64,000 bases of DNA from Betaproteobacteria bacterium (lineage in GTDB: Bacteria; Pseudomonadota; Gammaproteobacteria; Burkholderiales; Rhodocyclaceae), in assembly GCA_020621865.1 (NCBI GenBank), contig JAHRYW010000004.1, positions 62,001 to 126,000 on the forward strand, in the 5' to 3' direction. Below the pieces are notes generated by a model. That model did no database searches. It saw only the letters and a list, made by a program, of their open reading frames with translations, and was not told the DNA's origin. Positions 18,598 to 27,141 of the stretch are shown here, piece after piece. Within the stretch, counting starts at the first letter, position 1, and the number at the start of each line of letters is the position of its first letter. A program made the translations under genes and the position numbers.

Positions 18598-19815
18598 TCA
18601 GAACAACTCGACTTCGCCACTGGCAAACCCGGTTTGTGCAACAGGACTATTATGTGTTTTTTGTGATATTACACTGATTTTTTGAGAAATATGGTCAACG
18701 TGAGAGCGGATAGCTGCCAATGCGTGCAGTGTCTCAGCCGGACTTCCATTCCCATGAAGCAGGCTGCCCATCTGTCGTTCATCCGCGTTGATTTCCTCCA
18801 ATACGTCCAAACGCGCTGAGACATGCCCAAGAAGTTGCGTGACCATATCCTGAAACTGCAGCGACAAAATGGCCTGATTGACCGCTGCCTCGACATGTTC
18901 GCCTATCGTATTCAGTTCAAGGACCGTCTCACCGGTTCGGCGGTTCATTTCGTTGATTCCGGCCATTGCCTGTTCAACATCGCTTTTCGAAGTCAGCGCA
19001 AAGGTCATGTCCTGCGCCGCCATCTGGTTGATGGCCTGCTCGGTAGCTTCGATTGTCGTCTGCATCTTGGCCAGGGACTCGCGAATCTGCTGACTGAAAT
19101 GGCTGGTTCGCCCCGACAGATCCCGGACCTCGTCAGCCACCACGGCAAACCCTCGCCCCGCCTCACCAGCCCTTGCCGCCTCAATGGCAGCATTGAGGGC
19201 CAGCAGATTGGTCTGCTTGGAAATTCCCTCAATCTCTCCCAGCATCCCCCGCACTTCGCTCATCTGCGAGATTATTCGGTCCGTCATTTCAACAAGCGAC
19301 ATCGCCAGACGTGAATTCTCGATCACGCTATCCACAAATTGTCGGAGTGTTTCAGAAGTCTTGTTAGCAAAATGGTGGAATTCCGAAACCGATCCCCCTT
19401 CCGTACTGCCAGCTACGACCTGCATTCCCAGTTGCTGCTGTCGCTGAATCTGGGCATTCATCTCTTGAAAGCTACTGACCAGTTTGCTGATGGCTTCGCC
19501 AAATATCATCTGTGTACGCGCCACTTCGTCGCGCATCTCACCGACTTGCCGGGACACCTCCCCTGAAACATGAACGATGGCTTCACCACTTTTTTCGATC
19601 ACATCCCGATTGAAAGAAGTGGCCGGAGCGACATCCTGACAATCGCCTGACGGCGCGCGAAGCACACTCCCCGCCACAAGCCATCCAACGGTGAGGATCA
19701 GCATGGCAATAAGTACTGCAGGCGTGCGTGCCGCCGGATCAATTACCAGCAGGGAGCCCACGACCAGAACGGTTAGCGTGAGGCCGACAAGCGCAAACCT
19801 GCCATTACCGGCCAT
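18598..19815 (-). CDS. MCP-like signalling protein without HAMP
   Basis: This 405-residue protein has two N-terminal hydrophobic segments ([19 protein letters not shown] and [20 protein letters not shown]) with almost no loop between them. A coiled-coil MCP signalling domain follows, with tip [25 protein letters not shown]. There is no periplasmic sensor and no HAMP, so it probably senses inside the cell or membrane, or modulates the array. It ends GEVELF. It sits between motB and the response regulator. Confidence 0.88.
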   Translation of the reverse strand: MAGNGRFALVGLTLTVLVVGSLLVIDPAARTPAVLIAMLILTVGWLVAGSVLRAPSGDCQDVAPATSFNRDVIEKSGEAIVHVSGEVSRQVGEMRDEVARTQMIFGEAISKLVSSFQEMNAQIQRQQQLGMQVVAGSTEGGSVSEFHHFANKTSETLRQFVDSVIENSRLAMSLVEMTDRIISQMSEVRGMLGEIEGISKQTNLLALNAAIEAARAGEAGRGFAVVADEVRDLSGRTSHFSQQIRESLAKMQTTIEATEQAINQMAAQDMTFALTSKSDVEQAMAGINEMNRRTGETVLELNTIGEHVEAAVNQAILSLQFQDMVTQLLGHVSARLDVLEEINADERQMGSLLHGNGSPAETLHALAAIRSHVDHISQKISVISQKTHNSPVAQTGFASGEVELF

Positions 19816-19848
19816 TGGGTGCCTCAGAATCTTGCAAAAAAATCTCCA

Positions 19849-20796
19849 TCAGCCTGCTGTCCCTTTTCCTGTCCCCGGCAGCTTCAAGCCCTCAGGCAAG
19901 ACCTCGTCGCCACCAGCCTCGGACTCCGGCCCCTCCTCCTGGAGAATGGCGGATTCGGTTCGTTTGTTCAGGACCACGATGCTGATCCGTCGGTTCACCG
20001 AATTGAGCGGATCGTTCTTGTCGAAGAGAACAGTCGAGGCCAAGCCGACCACGCGCAGTATCTTGCTGTCATCCATCCCGCCGGCAACCAGTTCGCGACG
20101 CGAGGCATTCGCTCGGTTCGCTGAGAGCTCCCAATTCGAGAAGCCCTTTTCGCCACCTGCAAACTGAGCCGCGTCGGTATGCCCGGCCAAACTGATCCGA
20201 TTGGAAACACCGTTCAAGGCCTTGCCGATCTGACGCAGGATATCTCGTGTATAGGGCTTGAGGTCTGCACTGCTCGAGTCAAACATTGGGCGGTTTTGTT
20301 CGTCAACGATCTGGATGCGCAAGCCTTCCGAGGTGATATCAAGCAACATCTGCCGCTTGAACTGGGCCAGTTGTGGGCTTTGCTCGATCATCTTCTCGAT
20401 GTCCGCCTTCAGGGACTCCAGACGCTCCTGCTCCTTGCGGCGAAACTCGGCCTGAGCCTCCTTGGAGAAGGTTGTAGACTTTTTCGTCTCGATATCCCCA
20501 CGCTTGACCTGCCCTGACTGGCGAGTGAGATCCTTGCCGCCCCCCTGCAGAACGCTGGTCGCATCCCCGGAGCCGCTTCCCCCTTCGTTGGCAACCTTCA
20601 GGGGATTCTGGAAAAATTCGGCGATCCCCTGAAGATCCCCTTTGGCGGTAGAGCCAAGCAACCACATCAACAGGAAGAAGGCCATCATCGCCGTGACGAA
20701 GTCGGCATAGGCGATTTTCCAGGCACCACCATGTGCGCCGCCGGCAACAACCTTCTTGCGCTTGATAATTATCGGGCGGGTGGAATCGTCGCTCAT
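19849..20796 (-). CDS. motB: MotB, flagellar stator protein
   Basis: MotB anchors the proton-driven stator to peptidoglycan. The 315 residues contain the single TM with the proton-carrying Asp (AYADFVTAMMAFFLLMWLLG), a plug/linker region, and the OmpA-like domain (GHTDAAQF, NWELSANRANASRR). Length and arrangement are normal. It follows motA by 29 bases. Confidence 0.97.
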   Translation of the reverse strand: MSDDSTRPIIIKRKKVVAGGAHGGAWKIAYADFVTAMMAFFLLMWLLGSTAKGDLQGIAEFFQNPLKVANEGGSGSGDATSVLQGGGKDLTRQSGQVKRGDIETKKSTTFSKEAQAEFRRKEQERLESLKADIEKMIEQSPQLAQFKRQMLLDITSEGLRIQIVDEQNRPMFDSSSADLKPYTRDILRQIGKALNGVSNRISLAGHTDAAQFAGGEKGFSNWELSANRANASRRELVAGGMDDSKILRVVGLASTVLFDKNDPLNSVNRRISIVVLNKRTESAILQEEGPESEAGGDEVLPEGLKLPGTGKGTAG

Positions 20797-20825
20797 CGTC
20801 TTGAATTAAATGGTGGGAGATGGGC

Positions 20826-21683
20826 TTACTTGCCCTTACGCGCCTTCAGCTCTTCTTCGAGTTCTGTGAAACTCGGACGCTCATGCCCCCCCAGGGTCTT
20901 ACGCCCGAATTCGATAGCGACCTGCGGCGCATAACCAGACATCGAGGCTAGCAGAACCATCTTGATAGTCTTGTAGATCGTCGCCTCCTCGTTGGCCTTT
21001 TGTTCCAACAGTTTGGCGACCGGCTCGACGAAGCCGTAGGAAATCAGGATACCGAGGAAGGTACCGACCAGCGCCCCCCCGATCATCTTGCCAAGCACAG
21101 CAGGAGGACTACCCACCGACCCCATCACGTTAACAACCCCCATCACGGCCACCACGATACCGAAGGCCGGCACGGCGCCGGCGATATTCGAGACGACGTG
21201 ACCCGGTTCGGCAGCCTCGTGATGATGCGTTTCCAACTCGACATCCATCAGGCTTTCGATTTCAACGGTATTCAGATTGCCGCCAACCATCATCCGAAGA
21301 TAGTCGCAGGTGAACTCCATCACATGATGGTCATGCACGAGATTAGGATATTTGCTGAAAATCGGGCTGGCATCCGGATTTTCGATATCGCCCTCAATGG
21401 ACATCAGACCTTCTTTGCGAACCTTGCCCAAAACCTCAAAAAGCATGGCCAAGGCATCCACATAGAAGGCCTTGTTGTATTTTGACCCCTTGAGAATTCC
21501 GGGAACAGCGCCGACGGTAGCCTTGATGACCTTGATGTTGTTAGCGGCCAGGAAGTAACCAATAGTCAGGCCGACAATCGCGACATATTCGGTCGGCACC
21601 CAAAGTGCGAGCAGACTGCCGTGAATGGCATAGGTGCCAAGCGCGGAAGCCAGAATAACGACGTAACCGATAATCAGAAACAT
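20826..21683 (-). CDS. motA: MotA, flagellar stator proton channel
   Basis: MotA has four TM helices (for example MFLIIGYVVILASALGTYAI and the C-terminal pair AFGIVVAVMGVVNVMG, GTFLGILISYGFV) and a cytoplasmic loop with the charged patch that meets FliG. The 285-residue length is normal. It heads the motility cluster and has a promoter-like sequence upstream. Confidence 0.97.
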   Translation of the reverse strand: MFLIIGYVVILASALGTYAIHGSLLALWVPTEYVAIVGLTIGYFLAANNIKVIKATVGAVPGILKGSKYNKAFYVDALAMLFEVLGKVRKEGLMSIEGDIENPDASPIFSKYPNLVHDHHVMEFTCDYLRMMVGGNLNTVEIESLMDVELETHHHEAAEPGHVVSNIAGAVPAFGIVVAVMGVVNVMGSVGSPPAVLGKMIGGALVGTFLGILISYGFVEPVAKLLEQKANEEATIYKTIKMVLLASMSGYAPQVAIEFGRKTLGGHERPSFTELEEELKARKGK

Positions 21684-21745
21684 GCAAAGCCCCCCAATGC
21701 GACAGCATGAAGCGCCGCAGATCCGCCCGGTAATATGTTTTCGCT

Positions 21746-21775
21746 ATTGTAGCCACAGGCGTTATCCGAGTGCAA
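21746..21775 (-). promoter_or_regulatory. Candidate sigma-70 promoter of motA
   Basis: The minus strand shows TTGCAC, an 18-base spacer, then TACAAT, about 63 bases before the motA ATG. It would start the long mot-che transcript. No sigma-28 consensus was recognised. Confidence 0.5.
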
Positions 21776-21865
21776 AGAAAGAACCCGGCCAAATGGCCCT
21801 GTTAGCGGGTGAAAACGCAAATGGCAGTGATACACTGGGTTCGATCTCATTCTGTATTTACTATC

Positions 21866-22399
21866 GTGATTGAACACTGCAACCGCTGCGGATCGAAGGT
21901 TGACTTTGTCACCCCGCCCGGGGATTCCCTGCCCCGGCATGTCTGCAGTGCGTGCGGACATATTCAGTACGAAAATCCAAGACTGGTCGTCGGTTGCGTT
22001 GCCGAATGGGACGGCCGAATCTTGTTGTGCCGGCGCGCCATCGAACCGCGCTACGGTTACTGGACGCTGCCAGCCGGTTTCATGGAAAACGGAGAATCGA
22101 CCGCCCAAGGAGCGATTCGCGAAACCCACGAAGAAGCGGGGGCGAAGGTAGCCATCGATGCGCCGTTCGCCCTGATCAGCATTCCTCATATCAATCAGGT
22201 GCACCTGTTCTATCGCGGGCGTTTGGAAAGCCCTGAATATGCCGCAGGCGATGAAAGCCTCGCCGTGGCCCTTGTTGCCCCCGACGAAATCCCCTGGGGC
22301 GAACTTGCCTTTCGCAGCGTCACCTTATGCCTTGAGCGCTACCTGGACGATCGCAGCGCTGGGCAGTTCGAATTTCACGAGACCTTCCTCAACCCCTAG
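21866..22399 (+). CDS. Nudix hydrolase with N-terminal zinc ribbon
   Basis: The Nudix box is complete: GFMENGESTAQGAIRETHEEAGA, with the REXXEE-type core as RETHEEAG. It is preceded by a Cys4 zinc ribbon (CNRCG and CSACG). The family hydrolyses nucleoside-diphosphate-linked compounds such as NADH or ADP-ribose, and the exact substrate cannot be told. The GTG at 21866 gives 177 residues and an N-terminus VIEHCNRCG matching relatives. An ATG at 21809 is also open. Its stop overlaps the stop of the convergent TonB-family gene (shared CTAG). Confidence 0.85.
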   Translation: MIEHCNRCGSKVDFVTPPGDSLPRHVCSACGHIQYENPRLVVGCVAEWDGRILLCRRAIEPRYGYWTLPAGFMENGESTAQGAIRETHEEAGAKVAIDAPFALISIPHINQVHLFYRGRLESPEYAAGDESLAVALVAPDEIPWGELAFRSVTLCLERYLDDRSAGQFEFHETFLNP

Positions 22400-23052
22400 T
22401 CGCCTGCCAGCCGGTATTCGACTGGCACCGCAATCCGGAATCGTCTCCCCTGCAATTCCTGCGGGATTGAGGCCACATTGGCCGCCCGCTCCATCATTTC
22501 CAAAGCAGCCAGGTCCAGCGCCTCGTCACCGCTCGATTGCTGCAAGCGAATTGCCGGACGATGGGCAACAAGCTGCACAGAAACCGATACGACAACCACA
22601 CCCTCAGCACTGCGACCGCCGACGCCAGCAGGATAGCGTTTGTACCGACGAGCCTCACGCGCCAGGTTCAGGCGATACTCGCGCTCACCATCTCCCGCCG
22701 GCAAAAACACATCCGGAGCATCCTCCCCCCCGGCCTGCCGGCCGGCATTTTGGCCATGCTTGGCAAATGCTACGGTCGGCCCGGAAAAAGAGGCAATTTT
22801 TGAATAATCCGCCGCCTTGGCCGGCGCAATACTCTTTGTCTTTCCGGAGCCAGCCAAGGATTTTTGGCTTTGCTTTTCAATCGCATTCGCAACGGACCCC
22901 GCGTCTCGAACGGCTCCCGCCCCAGGTAGGACCGCAACAATCCCCCGACGCCCTCCCTGATCACTCTCTTTGCTGCCCGGCAACTCAGGAGCCCCCGAGA
23001 CCAGGATGGCAAGATGTAGCACAAGCGAGACAAACAGGGCACGAACAATCAT
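22396..23052 (-). CDS. TonB-family protein (energy transducer C-terminal domain)
   Basis: The protein has an N-terminal TM anchor (IVRALFVSLVLHLAILVSG), a linker without a strong Pro repeat, and a C-terminal TonB-like fold (RYPAGVGGRSAEGVVVVSVSV, DEALDLAALEMMERA). It could transmit proton-motive force to an outer-membrane receptor, but no exbBD or receptor gene is nearby. ATGs at 23064 and 23052 are possible, and 23052 fits the membrane anchor better. A terminator ends almost at the start codon. One copy of the dispersed AATGCTACGGTC motif lies in the linker (SGPTVAF). Confidence 0.8.
   Translation of the reverse strand: MIVRALFVSLVLHLAILVSGAPELPGSKESDQGGRRGIVAVLPGAGAVRDAGSVANAIEKQSQKSLAGSGKTKSIAPAKAADYSKIASFSGPTVAFAKHGQNAGRQAGGEDAPDVFLPAGDGEREYRLNLAREARRYKRYPAGVGGRSAEGVVVVSVSVQLVAHRPAIRLQQSSGDEALDLAALEMMERAANVASIPQELQGRRFRIAVPVEYRLAGD
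22766..22804 (+). repeat. Dispersed uptake-signal-like motif, copy 1
   Basis: The exact core AATGCTACGGTC is followed by GGC and then A/T tracts (AAAAAG and AATTTTT). It lies inside the TonB-family gene, on the strand opposite to its coding strand. Confidence 0.75.
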
Positions 23053-23067
23053 GCGGCATATCATCTC

Positions 23068-23106
23068 AAAAAAAACCCCTGCCGGTATTTCCGCACAGGG
23101 GTTGAT
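23068..23106 (-). terminator. Rho-independent terminator after the DUF3149 gene
   Basis: On the minus strand AACCCCTG, a 12-base loop region and CAGGGGTT are followed by a T run. It lies directly before the TonB-family start codon. Confidence 0.75.
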
Positions 23107-23147
23107 GCCATCAGCGCCGTTCTATGAACGGCGGGACAAAGCAGCGA

Positions 23148-23288
23148 TTACTTGCCCAGCTTGCGAGTTTCCTCGTCGATTTTGTTCGAGTACATCTTGC
23201 CCATGACGGCGCCGATCACCAGAACACCAACGATCACGACCAGGCTCATCAAACCGATATCGCTAGTCAACAACAGATTCCATGCCAT
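23148..23288 (-). CDS. Small DUF3149-type membrane protein
   Basis: The 46-residue product starts MAWNLLLTSDIGLMSL and has one TM helix (LMSLVVIVGVLVIGAVMGKMY) followed by a charged tail. This matches the short DUF3149 family found in betaproteobacteria; its function is unknown. The ATG at 23288 has GGGAGGTGG upstream. It follows ccoH in the same direction, so it may be cotranscribed with ccoGH. Confidence 0.8.
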   Translation of the reverse strand: MAWNLLLTSDIGLMSLVVIVGVLVIGAVMGKMYSNKIDEETRKLGK

Positions 23289-23317
23289 AAGCCACCTCCC
23301 AATAACAAATAAAGAAA

Positions 23318-23839
23318 CTACTTCCCCGCCTTTGCCGCCAACTTCAGCGGCTCCTCCGAGTCGGCCTGCCACTCTCCCTGAAGCCGCCATTGCCCGGCGG
23401 GATCCTCAATGGAAACAAGCCAACGCCCCGAGACTTCTTCTGCCAGCTTGCCGCTGTAGAAGCCCTGCCCTTCAGAAACCATCTGAACGGATTGATCCTG
23501 CCCGGCCCTCGTGGGATGGGACAACTTGAGTGTCAATGCCTGCGCCAGTTTGACGTCTCCCTCGGAACGAAGAAGAAGACGGACGTTGGCACCGGCACGC
23601 ATCACGTCTGCATGCAACCCCAAAATACCGGCCTGAGAATCACGATGCAGTTGCTGGTTTACGGCCAGCCCTTGCTTGTAATAGTCGTCCGAGACCAGGC
23701 CATCGTTGCTGATCACGGCCAGCCAGACTGTAATCACACCGGCCACAATCACGACTGCGGGGCCGGCCATCAAAAGCCAAGGCCAGCGCTCCTTGTACCA
23801 GGGTCGATTATTACTACGCATAGTCATGGCATGGCTCAT
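23318..23839 (-). CDS. ccoH: CcoH/FixH, cbb3 oxidase assembly protein
   Basis: CcoH is a membrane protein needed for stable cbb3 oxidase assembly. The 173 residues show one TM (WPWLLMAGPAVVIVAGVITVWLAV), the FixH motif SDDYYKQGLAVNQ and a periplasmic domain ending in a WRLQGEWQ-type strand. It starts one base after the ccoG stop, so the two are coupled. Confidence 0.92.
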   Translation of the reverse strand: MSHAMTMRSNNRPWYKERWPWLLMAGPAVVIVAGVITVWLAVISNDGLVSDDYYKQGLAVNQQLHRDSQAGILGLHADVMRAGANVRLLLRSEGDVKLAQALTLKLSHPTRAGQDQSVQMVSEGQGFYSGKLAEEVSGRWLVSIEDPAGQWRLQGEWQADSEEPLKLAAKAGK

Positions 23840-23840
23840 A

Positions 23841-25259
23841 TCAGGGCATCAGGAAAGAGGCTTTTTCATGAACCGCGATCTTGTCGTGATTCTCGGCCTT
23901 GACGTCAAAATAAATGGTGTTGGCACCCGTTTTACCCGACTCGGGCGGAACGCGTACAACAACGGTAATTTCATGGTTTTCGGCGCTACCCACCTCAACG
24001 CCGTTCTCACCAACCAGCTCAATCCCTTCCATACCCTGGACGGAAAGTAGGTAACGCTTCGGTTCTTCGGTGGTATTCATGATTTTGAGGTTGTAAACAT
24101 TCTCAATACGACCATCGTCTGCCTCACGGGCCAGGATCGAACGGTCGCGGATCACATCCACCTTGAGCGGGACGCGGGTTGCCAGCGACCAAACAGACGC
24201 ACCGATAATGGCGACAAGGATGACGGTATAGAGAATGATGCGCGGGCGCAGAATGTGCGCCATCACTTCCTTCGGACCAAAGTGTTGGGCCAGGGCATTC
24301 TCTGTCGTATAGCGAATCAGACCACGGGGCAAACCCACCTTGTCCATGACCGGATCGCAGGCATCAATACAGGCGCCGCAACCGATGCACTCATACTGCT
24401 GCCCCTTGCGAATATCTATCCCCGTCGGGCAAACAGCGACGCACAGGCCGCAATCAACGCAATCGCCCAGAGCGGACGCCTTGGCATCCATATTCTTCTT
24501 GCGCGCGCCACGCGGCTCGCCGCGCTCCGGATCGTAAGTAATGACCAGCGTATCAGGATCGAACATCACCCCCTGAAAGCGAGCATAAGGACACATGTAC
24601 TTGCAGACTTGTTCACGCAGGAAGCCGGCCTGCATATAACAAAAACCGCCGTAGAAAAATGTCCAGAACAACTCCCAGCCAGAAAGGTTGAACGGCAAGG
24701 CAGCCAGCAGCTCATCGACCGGGGTGAAATAAGCAACCAGCGTAAAGCCCGTCCACAGGGAGATCAACAGCCAGATTGCATGCTTGATCGCCTTGAGGCG
24801 GAGCTTTCTGGGCGTCATCGGCCCCTTGTCGAGCTTCATGCGCGCAGCACGATCACCCTCGATCCGGTTCTCCACCCACATGAAGATTTCCGTATATACC
24901 GTCTGCGGGCAGGCGTAACCACAGAACAGACGCCCGGCGACAGCGGTGAACAGGAACAAGGCATATGCCGAAATAATCAGCAACAGCGCGAGATAAAAGA
25001 CATCCTGTGGCCATAGCACCAGGCCAAACAGATAGAACTTGCGCTCGACCAGATGCAGCAGCACGGCCTGCCGTCCATTCCATTCCAGCCAGGGCGCACC
25101 GTAAAACAGAATCTGGGTAAAAAACACCAGGATCCAGCGCCAGTTATTCCACCATCCCTTGACGTCGCGGATATAGACCTTCTTGTGTTTCTCGTAAAAA
25201 GAAACTGGGGCTACCGCAGCTGCAGCCTTGGGAGAATTTGTGTTGTCGTTTGGGTCCAT
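23841..25259 (-). CDS. ccoG: CcoG/RdxA, ferredoxin-like cbb3 oxidase accessory protein
   Basis: This is a polytopic protein of 472 residues with two [4Fe-4S] motifs (CVDCGLCVAVCPTG and CIGCGACIDACDP). It also has the NapH-like CGYACPQTVYTEIFMW stretch and a C-terminal Ig-like domain. CcoG takes part in copper reduction and maturation of the oxidase. It heads the ccoGH unit, separated from ccoP by a terminator and an FNR-like site. Confidence 0.95.
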   Translation of the reverse strand: MDPNDNTNSPKAAAAVAPVSFYEKHKKVYIRDVKGWWNNWRWILVFFTQILFYGAPWLEWNGRQAVLLHLVERKFYLFGLVLWPQDVFYLALLLIISAYALFLFTAVAGRLFCGYACPQTVYTEIFMWVENRIEGDRAARMKLDKGPMTPRKLRLKAIKHAIWLLISLWTGFTLVAYFTPVDELLAALPFNLSGWELFWTFFYGGFCYMQAGFLREQVCKYMCPYARFQGVMFDPDTLVITYDPERGEPRGARKKNMDAKASALGDCVDCGLCVAVCPTGIDIRKGQQYECIGCGACIDACDPVMDKVGLPRGLIRYTTENALAQHFGPKEVMAHILRPRIILYTVILVAIIGASVWSLATRVPLKVDVIRDRSILAREADDGRIENVYNLKIMNTTEEPKRYLLSVQGMEGIELVGENGVEVGSAENHEITVVVRVPPESGKTGANTIYFDVKAENHDKIAVHEKASFLMP

Positions 25260-25324
25260 GAAAATCTTATCCGTATCAAAATCACGCTAAATGCATATTG
25301 TTGAGCAGGCAGCCTAACGCAATT

Positions 25325-25338
25325 TTGATACCGATCAG
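25325..25338 (-). promoter_or_regulatory. FNR-like site upstream of ccoGH
   Basis: TTGAT-ACCG-ATCAG matches TTGAT-N4-ATCAA except for the last base. A CAATAT -10-like box on the minus strand at 25295-25300 places the site near -43, suitable for activation under low oxygen. Confidence 0.65.
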
Positions 25339-25353
25339 CGATTGCTTATATAA

Positions 25354-25383
25354 AAGAAAAACGGGGCGGCATTGCCGCCCCGC
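25354..25383 (-). terminator. Terminator of the ccoNOQP operon
   Basis: A 10-bp perfect stem (CGGGGCGGCA / TGCCGCCCCG) is followed on the minus strand by TTTTTCTTTT, just after the ccoP stop. Confidence 0.9.
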
Positions 25384-25392
25384 TTGGAACAA

Positions 25393-26292
25393 TTACTTCG
25401 CGCCCTGGCTCAGACTGAATACGTAAGCAGACAGCAGATGAACCTTGGCATCACCCAGAAACTCCTTCCAGGCCGGCATCTGGTTCTGACGCCCCTTGGT
25501 GATCGTCTCGGTGATGGTGGCTTCGGAAGAACCATAGAGCCAAACCTTGTCGGTCAGGTTCGGAGCACCAACCGCATGCATACCGGTGGCTTCCGGACCA
25601 TGGCAGCCGACGCAACCAGCAGAGGTGAAGGCTTCCTTGCCCTTGCCGGCACGAACGGAGTCGTTAGGCAGACCGGACAGCGAACGAACGTAGTTGGCCA
25701 GATCCTTGATGGTATCGGCGCCGAGTTGCTCGTGCGGGGGCATGACACCCATGCGACCGCTGGCAATGGTTTCCTTGATCTGATCCGGTTCGCCGCCATA
25801 CAGCCAGTCAGCGTCGGTCAGATTCGGGAAGCCCTTGGCCCCGCGGGCATCAGCACCATGACATTGCATGCAGTAGGTCAGATACAGGCGCTTGCCCATT
25901 TCCATGGCCTGCTTGTCGGCAGCAACGGCCTTGACATCCATGGCCATGTACTTGTCGAACAGCGGCTTGACCGCAGCATCAACCTTGTCAACTTCGGCCT
26001 TGTGCTGACCAACTGCCGTCCACCCCAGCATGCCCTTGAAGTTACCCAGGCCCGGATACATGGCCAGATAAACGAAGGCAAAAACAACGGTGATGACAAA
26101 CAACCAGCTCCACCACTTGGGCATCGGGTTGTTGTACTCCTCCAGGGTTTCATCCCAAACGTGCCCCATGGTCTTGCCCGGGGTAAACGTCGCCTTGCCC
26201 TGAACGATCAGCAATACGGCGCAGGCGAGAATACTGCCCACGACGATCACAATCACGTACAGGTTCCAAAAATCGCTAACGAAATCGCTCAT
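25393..26292 (-). CDS. ccoP: CcoP, diheme cytochrome c subunit of cbb3 oxidase
   Basis: This 299-residue subunit has N-terminal membrane segments (NLYVIVIVVGSILACAVLLIV and WWSWLFVITVVFAFVYLAMY) and two heme-binding motifs, CMQCH and CVGCH. It passes electrons to the catalytic subunit. The start has AGGAAAG upstream, and it follows ccoQ in the operon. Confidence 0.96.
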   Translation of the reverse strand: MSDFVSDFWNLYVIVIVVGSILACAVLLIVQGKATFTPGKTMGHVWDETLEEYNNPMPKWWSWLFVITVVFAFVYLAMYPGLGNFKGMLGWTAVGQHKAEVDKVDAAVKPLFDKYMAMDVKAVAADKQAMEMGKRLYLTYCMQCHGADARGAKGFPNLTDADWLYGGEPDQIKETIASGRMGVMPPHEQLGADTIKDLANYVRSLSGLPNDSVRAGKGKEAFTSAGCVGCHGPEATGMHAVGAPNLTDKVWLYGSSEATITETITKGRQNQMPAWKEFLGDAKVHLLSAYVFSLSQGAK

Positions 26293-26307
26293 TTGCTTTC
26301 CTTTATA

Positions 26308-26484
26308 TCAGCGCGGGTGCGACGCTTTGGACGCCGCACCGTCGTCATCATGTTCTGCGAACGGCAAGTTGGCAGCCTCGTCAAACCCCTTCTTGCTGCT
26401 CTTGCCGTAAGCCCAGCCGACAATCCCGAGGAAGCAGAGCAACCCCAGTACCGTCGTGATGGAACGCAGATCGTTGATGTCCAT
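26308..26484 (-). CDS. ccoQ: CcoQ/FixQ, small cbb3 oxidase subunit
   Basis: This 58-residue protein starts MDINDLRSITTVLGLL and has one TM helix (TTVLGLLCFLGIVGWAYG) and a charged tail rich in Asp and Lys. Size, topology and position between ccoO and ccoP identify it. Confidence 0.9.
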   Translation of the reverse strand: MDINDLRSITTVLGLLCFLGIVGWAYGKSSKKGFDEAANLPFAEHDDDGAASKASHPR

Positions 26485-26489
26485 GGCTA

Positions 26490-27125
26490 TTACTTGACGT
26501 TCTTCAGTGCCGTACCCATACCCTGCAGGTAGGCGATCAGCACATCCAGTTCGGTCTTGTCGCCAATGGCAGCCTTGGCACCCTTGATTTCCTCATCCGT
26601 ATAGGTCGGGATACCGCGGGCGTTAGCGTAACCACGCATAACCTGCATCTTTTTCTCGATGTCGACACCGACCGAATCCTTGGCCTTGGTGTTCGCCAGG
26701 AAGGCGAATGCCGGCATGTTGGACTCGGGAACCACGTCGCGCGGATTCATCAGGTGGGCGCGCTGCCACTCATCGGAATAGCGACCGCCAACGCGGGCCA
26801 GATCCGGACCGGTACGCTTGGAACCCCACTGGAACGGGTGATCGTAGACATACTCACCGGCTACAGAGTAGTGGCCATAACGCTCGGTCTCGGCGCGGAA
26901 CGGGCGAATCATCTGCGAGTGGCACAGGAAACAGCCTTCGCGGATGTAAATGTCGCGCCCGACCAGACGAACTGCGTCGTAGGGCTTGACACCTTCAACC
27001 GGCGTCGTCGTCGACTTCTGGAAGAACAGTGGAACGATTTCGAGCAGGCCGCCCCAAATCACGGTAAGCAGCGTCAGCACAATCAGCAGGCCTACGCTCT
27101 TTTCAATTTGCTCATGCTTAAGCAT
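26490..27125 (-). CDS. ccoO: CcoO, monoheme cytochrome c subunit of cbb3 oxidase
   Basis: The 211 residues have an N-terminal TM ([20 protein letters not shown]), the heme motif in [16 protein letters not shown] and a distal Met axial-ligand region ([10 protein letters not shown]). Length and sequence are standard. It lies between ccoN and ccoQ. Confidence 0.97.
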   Translation of the reverse strand: MLKHEQIEKSVGLLIVLTLLTVIWGGLLEIVPLFFQKSTTTPVEGVKPYDAVRLVGRDIYIREGCFLCHSQMIRPFRAETERYGHYSVAGEYVYDHPFQWGSKRTGPDLARVGGRYSDEWQRAHLMNPRDVVPESNMPAFAFLANTKAKDSVGVDIEKKMQVMRGYANARGIPTYTDEEIKGAKAAIGDKTELDVLIAYLQGMGTALKNVK

Positions 27126-27141
27126 TGTTATCTCTCCCTAA

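Noticed and set aside
22049-22062. CGCTACGGTTAC in the Nudix gene as a motif copy
   Set aside because: The core does not match at either end, and it encodes conserved Nudix residues.
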